Below are positions 9,264 through 15,403 of a stretch of 15,403 bases of DNA, one piece after another. The stretch's first letter is position 1. Each line of letters opens with the position of its first letter. The notes under the pieces were generated by a model. It was given only the letters and a program-made list of their open reading frames with translations, did no database searches and was not told the origin of the DNA. Origin of the DNA: Periconia sp. R9002 (taxonomy: Eukaryota > Ascomycota > Dothideomycetes > Pleosporales > Periconiaceae); assembly GCA_023627715.1 (NCBI GenBank), contig JAMAHW010000217.1:1-15403 (forward strand), given 5' to 3'. Position numbers and translations under genes: made by a program.

Positions 9264-9762
9264 TGAGCAGCCATTCTTGGGTCTGAGATGAATAGCTATC
9301 TTTTTCCTAGTTTCCATAGGTGTGGTGATTGGTCGACAGGTAGATAGAAGAAGGGGTATGAAATAAGCATATTTACACTCCTCACATCCTTCATTCCTTC
9401 TATGTATTTACCCAGGAGACCCCCGCATGCACCGCATGCCCTACTTTCCATATATTCATATATGTCCACGAAAAGAGATCACCTATCTCGGTTGAACCTT
9501 TTGTTCACGACTTTAGTTGGTTCCAATTAAGTATCTTAGCAATAATCTGACGTTTCAAAAAAGTTACTAGTCACATTGATAGCATCATTAATATTATATT
9601 GAGCATACGAAACTTTTGTATTCATAGGCATATTAATATACAAAAGGTCAATGATATCTTGAACATGTCAAATTATCGTGTTCGGTCAGAATACATGGAT
9701 CGGACTAAAATATTGCTATAGACCAGGCATCCTAAATACAAACTACAGAGAGGTACAGAATT
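9264..9762. other. Convergent intergenic region
   Basis: About 500 bp lie between the stop codons of two genes that run toward each other. It should hold both 3' untranslated regions. The sequence is moderately AT-rich with TATATTCATATATG-like stretches and a small repeat of GCATGC near 9425-9440. I see no coding region or RNA gene. Confidence 0.6.
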
Positions 9763-11479
9763 TTACTCTCGATTACTCAACGTAATGAATGTATCATTCA
9801 CGGGCCTCATCGCTGCGGGTGCTGGTAGATTTACCTCTACAGGTGGCACCTTCGCATTCTTGATTGGCACACCCTCTGGAGTAGTAACCTGCAAATTAAA
9901 CCTCCTCAGCAGAATCGCAATATACATGTAGGTCTCCCGCTGTGCGAAGAACCTTCCTGGACAGTAAGTATGACCACCACCAAATGGGGTAAATCCTCTC
10001 GATCTTGTTAGATTTTTGTCCTTGGTCCAGCGGCTTGGCTTAAACTCGCCGGGGTTAGCGCCAAAGAACTGCTCCTCTAATTGCCAGTTTCGCACCGGGC
10101 CGAAAACCTGGTCCCCTTCGTGGATAGTTTTATTCCCAACGTAGCATTCAGTGACAGCTTTTCTGACGGCTGTTGAAGCATTGTAGAGGCGAAGCGCTTC
10201 GTTCCAGACTCCGTCGAGCACTGGACAGTTTTCGAGCAGTTTTTCGATGGAACAGGAGCCCTCGGGGGTGCAGCAGGCGTCCGTCTCGGAGCGCACAGTT
10301 TCCAAGAGGCCAGGAGTACACAGCATGTTCACAATCATCCAAGAGTCAATATAATGGGCATTGTTGTTGATTCTGTATGTCGTTAGCTAGATTAACATTG
10401 AAAAGCGTGGAATACTCACGCCCAGCAAATCATCATGACTATGCCAGCGCGATCGTTTCGTCCGAGCCCTAGGTGGCGAAGCTCAGTGTCCATGACGCTA
10501 AAAATCCAGCAAGGTGAGCGGTTGTCTTCTGGAAGCTCGTAGTACCTTGCAAGGGCTTGGATAGTTTGCAGTCTTGCGTTGTGCAACTCTCTAGCGAGAA
10601 TGTACGGATAGTTGTAGAACACTTTCCAGCTGTCGTCCTCCCATTTCTGGTAGATTTGTGCAAACTCAGGTTCAATGTCGAAAAGCTGCTCACCAAAGAA
10701 GGCTCGGAGCGCGCAATGAGAGAGTATGTACCGGCTAAGTTTACCCAGGGAGACCGTGGCCGCTAGCGCTTTTTCGTCTGGAATCTTCTTCGTAGTAAAG
10801 TGCGGCTTGAACTTATCAATCCTCATCACGTCCACAAGATGCTTCAAGTAGTCTTTCTGGAGTTGAAAAAGGTTATCGCCGGGAAGAAGCTGTTTCTTGA
10901 ACCACTCGCTCTGGAGATGAATATAGCACTTTTCCTTTGGGTTGTCGTTAGCAAGCAGAGAGACGTCACGCTGCTTCTCCGGGATAAATGATCCTGGGCT
11001 CGGCTGGAACAATCGCCTGACATTGGCATTGGAGATTCCAAAGGCAGTCAACATGCGCGATACGAATGGATCGTAGCTTAGATCCTTCGTGTTTTTCCAT
11101 ACTTGCGCGAGGTCGCTAGTGTCACGGATGATCACTGTCGTACCTCCGGCGATAGTGATGCCATAGGGCTCGGAATTCTTAAAATACTTATTTCCCTTGT
11201 TGTAAAGAGATTCAGCGCATAACATGAATGATATGGTATGGCCCAGAAAAATGTTAGCTAAAGTCGCAGCTGGTATCAGGGTAATCTCTTACCGAGCCAC
11301 GGAATGTAATATGGCAATTGACGGGGCTCATAAGGATACAGCCAAGGAGAGACAAAAAACCGCCATAAGTACCAGAACAACCAGAGTGTAAAGGCAGGAG
11401 TCACGAAATACAAAGATTTGAATAAAAAGGCGTCGTCGTACGGCTCAAGAGAGGACCAGAAGACGAGAGAGTTTTCCAT
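9763..11479 (-). CDS. Cytochrome P450, CYP7/CYP8-like type
   Basis: Three exons: 11479-11293, 11242-10420 and 10372-9763, giving 539 residues if the first intron ends at 11243. An N-terminal membrane anchor lies at about residues 20-40, so an ER location is expected. Visible motifs are the K-helix EALR (395-398), FKPSRW, and the heme loop FGGGHTYCPGRFFA with C474 as iron ligand. The CPGRxFA form, and an I-helix reading CWAINNNAHYIDSW, resemble CYP7/CYP8-type enzymes and their fungal relatives. The second intron (10419-10373, 47 nt) is canonical with branch site GCTAAC. The first intron is odd: donor GTAAGA and branch GCTAAC are present, but the fitting acceptor reads GG. An upstream AG at 11259-11258 keeps the frame and adds five residues, but leaves a 35-nt intron. 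The gene may therefore be mis-spliced, use an unusual acceptor, or be decaying. Substrate unknown. Confidence 0.87.
11243..11292 (-). other. P450 intron 1 with non-AG acceptor
   Basis: On the - strand this 50-nt interval starts GTAAGA, carries the branch-like GCTAAC about 11 nt from its end and a T-rich tract, but ends in GG where AG is expected. Removing it gives the P450 hinge reading PYYIPWLGHTISF, the form usual in the family. The nearest AG upstream (11259-11258) would leave only 35 nt and insert five residues in frame. Confidence 0.6.
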
Positions 11480-11760
11480 GTTTGTAAGCAGGAACGCCAG
11501 TGAATTGCAATCAGAATTGGCTGTAAGAATGGATAGGCAGACGTGGAAGGGGAAGTATAAAGTGAATATCAACTTTAACGACGATTTTCAATCTGACCTC
11601 CCACCCAGGCAAATGCCTTGCTAAGACTAAAATTACGATCTATCCTACTGGACGTTATGGAGTGATCATGCAGCCGAGCGTCAATGGGCTATCTATACTA
11701 GCACCTACCGTTTGCGGTGTAGCCTAGAATCCAAAAGACTAGCAAGGGTATAAATGCAAA

Positions 11761-11767
11761 CCGAGTG
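11761..11767 (+). promoter_or_regulatory. CCGAGTG motif, copy 3
   Basis: It lies in the 10-mer AAACCGAGTG, the same as at 7550-7559. Distances are about 282 bp to the - strand P450 start and 366 bp to the + strand P450 start. Confidence 0.35.
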
Positions 11768-11922
11768 TTTGGTTCAGGTGACCCAGCTGCGCCGCAGCCC
11801 TCAGGGATTGATTCTCTTTGAGAAGACCGTGTAGGGCCTGTGGATTTACAGTTTTGGCCGCCATCCATCTTTCGGGGCTTATGGACAGAGTGGTCTGCAG
11901 GATTGTCACCTTAACCATTTAC

Positions 11923-11937
11923 CCGAGTTAACCTCGG
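11923..11937. promoter_or_regulatory. CCGAG-N5-CTCGG inverted repeat
   Basis: CCGAGTTAACCTCGG has perfect 5-nt inverted arms around a 5-nt spacer. It lies 196 bp before the + strand P450 start. Each arm carries the CCGAG core of the motif found in the other upstream regions, as a dimeric zinc-cluster regulator site would. This is inference from the sequence alone. Confidence 0.4.
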
Positions 11938-12132
11938 ACTGCTTTGGCCCAACGTCGCCGAAGACTTGAACTAGGGCCCTGGTCAACATTTATTTTACAG
12001 CCAAGTCTCATTACCTCTCTAATGCAGCTATTACACAATGTAGCAGTGGTTTGGCTATGTGCATATATAGATAAAATCTCTTGGGTGACCTGAGAAGTCT
12101 TCTCCTGTTGGAAGCAAGGCATCAAAGTAATC

Positions 12133-13840
12133 ATGGAAAGGCCAGAGATCCTTAGCCCATTGAAGGGGGTTTGCAACAATGTAGCTGTGACTGTCGCGTC
12201 TCTGATTGCGTTGGGAATTATCTATCATTTTGGGAGCAGTATCTTCACTGCTCATACCCACTTGAACAACATACCAGGTCCGTGGTACGCGAAGTACTCG
12301 AGGTTGTGGATGGTGCAGGCTTTACGCTCGGAAGCTTGCAATCTCTGGTATCAAGAGATCAACGAGAAACACGGTACGTGTAAATCCTCTATTTATCTTA
12401 TAGTTGTTTCTAACTTCTTTCCAGGACCTCTGGCTCGTATCGGGCCCAACAATCTCATCACCAGTGATCCAGATATCATTCGACACATGCTTAGTGCCCG
12501 TTCAAGCTATAATCGCGGAAAATGGTTTGACTGCCTAAGACTGGACCCTCACAGGGCCAACTTGATCACCGAGCGCGACCGGCCCGCTCACAATAAACTG
12601 CGTGCGAAAATGGCCGCTGGCGTAAGTAATCAAACTGCAACCCCCACAAACGTTTTACTAACCAACATAGTACGAAGGAAAGGATGTTGAGGATTTTGAA
12701 TGTATAATTGACGAGAACTTCGCCAACTGGATCAAATACGTGAACAAGTATGGACTCTCAGCCTATGACGACACGATTGAGTTCGATATTGCACGATCAA
12801 TCCAGTGGCTTCTATTTGACATGATCTGCCGTCCGTGCTTCGGAGAGCCAATTGGATTTGTCGACGACCATAAAGATCAGCACGACTTCCAGAAGACGCT
12901 TGAGGAACGACTCCCGATCGTCGAGAAATTTGCGGTCATCACTGAAGTGAATACCTGGATCCGTATGATCGACTATATTCCAGGGCTCAGGTGCATTCTT
13001 CCTTCTTCCAAAGACAAAGAGGGAGTAGGCGCAGTTCTTCGGGTAGGAGTTTCCATTATCTCAATAGTCACGAAGTATAGTATATCTAACAGCGTTCGTT
13101 AGCTGGCAGAGAACGCCATCGCACAGCGTAAATGCCTCGACTACAAACCTCGTCGAGACATCTTAGGCTCCTGGCTCCAGGCCGATGTTGACAAAAACAT
13201 CCTGCCCTCCGAAATCACCATTGCACTGTTCGCCGGTTCGGACACCACAGCAACCAGTGTCCGCGCGCTTCTCTTACACATCATTAGCAACCCGTTAGTC
13301 TATGCACGTGTGACGGAAGAAATTGCCACCGCACAGAGAGAGGGTACGATATCAAACCCGTGCCGTGAGCTCGAGATCCAGAAGATGCCGTACCTCCAGG
13401 CATGCATCAAGGAGGGGCTTCGTGTCTTTCCTCCTATTACTGCTCTTAGAGAAAGGGTTGTGCCCCCAGGTGGCGACACGCTTCGAGGAAACTTCATCCC
13501 TGGTGGAACAAACATTGGGCTTAACCTACCCGGCCTGCTCATCAATGAAGCTTTCGGTGCTGATCCTAAAATTTTTCGTCCGGAGCGCTGGCTCGATGCC
13601 TCACCGGAGCAGCTCAGGCGTATGGAGCGCGTGCATGAGCTCATGTTCAACTGGGGTTTCACACGATGTCTCGGCATCCGAATGGCACACCTCGTGCTCA
13701 GTAAGTTCATGGTTGAGGTATTCCGACGATGGGATGTCATTATCACTAGGCCTCAGAAGCCTTGGTATAGTCGATGTCACGGTATTTTTTACCAAAAGGA
13801 TTTTTTTGTGCGAATTACGCCACGCCATAATAAGGACTAA
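12133..13840 (+). CDS. Cytochrome P450 monooxygenase, pisatin-demethylase-like type
   Basis: Four exons: 12133-12373, 12425-12621, 12671-13042 and 13103-13840, giving 515 residues. The introns of 51, 49 and 60 nt are GT-AG, the second with branch TACTAAC. The start ATG lies in ATCATGG. An N-terminal anchor helix (about 17-36) is followed by the proline-rich hinge NNIPGPW. The I-helix has the canonical AGSDTT (314-319), the K-helix EGLR (374-377), then FRPERW (428-433), and the heme loop FNWGFTRCLG with C459 as iron ligand. The layout and the long N-terminal region with LARIGPNNLITSDP resemble the pisatin demethylase/benzoate hydroxylase-like fungal P450s, common in metabolite and detoxification clusters. 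All catalytic motifs are intact. It should work at the ER with a P450 reductase. Intron 1 is in frame and has no stop codon, so retention would insert 17 residues. The stop codon is only about 80 bp from the RIP-mutated right flank. Confidence 0.93.
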
Positions 13841-13931
13841 AAAGCCCATCCCTATTGTTAGGGGTTTAGCGTTTACCTATCCACAGCGTCCTATGCGCGG
13901 GCACTTTAGTTAATATATTCCTTAAATTAAC

Positions 13932-14178
13932 GTGTCTTCTTCTTCGCAATTAATTAGTGAAATTAGTTATAGTATTAACACTAGTTTAAAATCTTATAGT
14001 AACATTCTTAGCTAGGGACGTGTATATAGGTAACTATTAGTTATAATAACCTATATAAGTATTAAAGTGTCTTTTTCTTTATAATTAATTAGTAAAATTA
14101 GTTATAGTATTAATACTAGTTTAAAATCTTATAGTAATATTTTTAGCTAGGGACGTACTTATAAGTAACTATTAATTA
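13932..14178. repeat. Direct repeat of 112 nt, two copies at 135-nt spacing
   Basis: Copy 1 is 13932-14043 and copy 2 is 14067-14178. They align without gaps and differ at 13 of 112 positions. At 11 of these, copy 1 has C or G where copy 2 has T or A, all as C-to-T or G-to-A transitions. The other two are t/c and a/t. The copy nearer the genes is thus less mutated. Confidence 0.88.
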
Positions 14179-14417
14179 CGTAATTAAGATTTAAGAGTTA
14201 GTATTTTAGTTCTTATTACTATTTAGCTTCTACTATCTAACTTTTATAACTTCTACTTTCTACTAACTATTACTATATTAATAATACTTTAGTAACTAGT
14301 AACTTAGTATAGGTAGTTATTAACACTATAAAGACTGCGCTAGGTTACTATATTATTTATTAATTAAGTAGTTAAATATATAAGTATAGGCTTTCTACCT
14401 TATTCTTCTTTAAGTTA

Positions 14418-14483
14418 TACTACTATTAAGACTTCTACCTACTACTAATAGCTTACTACTATTAAGACTTCTACCTACTACTA
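14418..14483. repeat. Tandem duplication of 36 nt
   Basis: A 30-nt segment beginning TACTACTATTAAGACTTC occurs at 14418-14447 and again, identical, at 14454-14483, giving a period of 36. Its perfect identity inside heavily mutated DNA suggests a recent replication-slippage event or one after RIP. Confidence 0.85.
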
Positions 14484-15403
14484 GTAATAAATAAACTAGA
14501 TAAACTATTAAATAAACTAATAAGCTTAAATAAATAATTAAATAAAAAATATCTATTATTATTAATAATATAAAATTAAGGACTTTACGCTATATAGTTT
14601 ATTAGAAATATATTATATAGAAAGGGATTAATACTATAGAGTCTATTACTACCTTTAGTAGTAATACTCTAATTTAAATTTATTACTAAGTTATATACTT
14701 ATATTAATTATACTAATATCTATAATTTATATAGTAGTAACTATATAAGATTATAAGCTCTATTAGTTAACTATTACATTTCCTATTACTACTAAATTAA
14801 TTTTAACTTCTCCTCTACTATCCTCTTTTTTTACTTTTTCTACTTCTACTTTACTTCTTACTCTACCTCCTACTTTATCTACTTTTAGCTCCTATATTAC
14901 TACTCTATCTTAGCTATCTTAAAATTTTTTTAAATCTACTTAATACTACTACTTACTTTTAACTCTACTCCTAAATTTAGGTTTAGCTCTAATATTAATA
15001 TTACTTATATAGTAATATCTATTAGCTCCTTTTATTATATTATATATACTACTAATTATTTATTCTATACTATATTTTTACTTTTACTAACCTATACTTA
15101 GCCCTAGTAATATACTTATAATACCTACTTATTAGTTAAGTAAAGTATTAAATTTATAATAGTATAGATAATCTTTTTAATATTATTTATAATTATTAAG
15201 TAGTGCTTAGAGATATTATTTAGTAAAGAGCTATAGTTTTTACCCTTATACTTATACTTACGCTCTTACTCTTTAGTTTAAAAAAGTATAGGTATTACTA
15301 GTAAATCTAAATACGTTAATAAGTAGATAATAATATTATCTATTTTATTTACACTACTTATAATACTTATATTACTTATATTATTTATATTATATATATT
15401 TTT

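Larger units (their letters stand above)
11480..12132. promoter_or_regulatory. Divergent promoter shared by the two P450 genes
   Basis: This 653-bp region separates two P450 start codons that face away from each other. It contains a TATA-like TATATAG at 12064-12070 (63-69 bp before the + strand gene), a TATAAAT at about 11749, the CCGAGTG motif at 11761 and a perfect inverted repeat at 11923-11937. On the - strand a TTTATAC lies about 80 bp before the other gene. No coding region is supported inside it. Confidence 0.6.
13841..15403. repeat. AT-rich, RIP-mutated flank (right)
   Basis: The first 80 bases after the P450 stop are still ordinary sequence. From about 13920 the sequence becomes AT-rich, and CA and TG become rare, as in the left flank. 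It holds a 112-nt duplication (13932 and 14067) and a 36-nt tandem duplication (14418). Between about 14760 and 14990 the + strand is almost free of G and rich in CT, so the - strand is purine-rich; this could be a decayed coding region on the - strand, but I recognise no protein family. No gene or RNA is supported. Confidence 0.85.

Noticed and set aside
11480..11572. Longer N-terminus for the - strand P450
   Set aside because: The apparent start at 11572 is a TTG codon. The ATG at 11479 precedes the membrane anchor by a normal distance.
13300..13913. Overlapping open frames on both strands over the last P450 exon
   Set aside because: They are shadows of the P450 exon, whose own frame carries the EGLR and heme motifs.
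14418..14483. Short repeats as a CRISPR array
   Set aside because: There are only two units with no regular spacers, in a fungal context.

Overview
The window looks like nuclear DNA of a filamentous ascomycete (Pezizomycotina). The genes carry short introns of 47-60 nt with GTRNGT-type donors and CTAAC-type branch sites. The protein families are typically fungal: a rhodopsin-like 7-TM protein, a DHA2-type MFS exporter, and P450s of the pisatin-demethylase-like and CYP7/CYP8-like types. Both flanks carry the dinucleotide scars of repeat-induced point mutation (RIP). I cannot name the species.

Layout. Positions 1 to about 3070 are an AT-rich, heavily RIP-mutated block with almost no CA or TG dinucleotides. 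It holds the relic of a hAT-family transposase on the + strand (about 386-1240), a degenerate 21-nt minisatellite and a perfect 20-bp palindrome. Positions 3070-3615 are a transition zone. From 3616 to 13840 lies a compact island of normal composition with five genes. In order they are a hemerythrin-like (HHE) protein (-), a DHA2 MFS exporter (-), a seven-TM rhodopsin-like membrane protein (+), a CYP7/CYP8-like cytochrome P450 (-) and a second cytochrome P450 (+). From about 13920 to the end the sequence is again AT-rich and RIP-mutated. A 112-nt duplicated unit sits across this right-hand edge, and its outer copy is more mutated than its inner copy.

The gene set (two oxygenases, an exporter, a putative di-iron protein and a membrane sensor-like protein) resembles the tailoring, export and sensing part of a secondary-metabolite or detoxification cluster. 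No backbone enzyme (PKS, NRPS, terpene cyclase, DMATS) and no transcription factor gene is present, so the pathway and product cannot be named. Co-regulation is suggested by the heptamer CCGAGTG, which I find once in each of the three upstream regions that serve the five genes, plus a perfect CCGAG-N5-CTCGG inverted repeat between the divergent P450s.

Four points deserve a second look. In the first P450 the best-placed intron acceptor (50-nt intron, branch site in place) reads GG instead of AG. The same P450 has no acid-threonine pair in its I-helix. The three upstream regions share a motif. The tandem copies at the right border record RIP directly.
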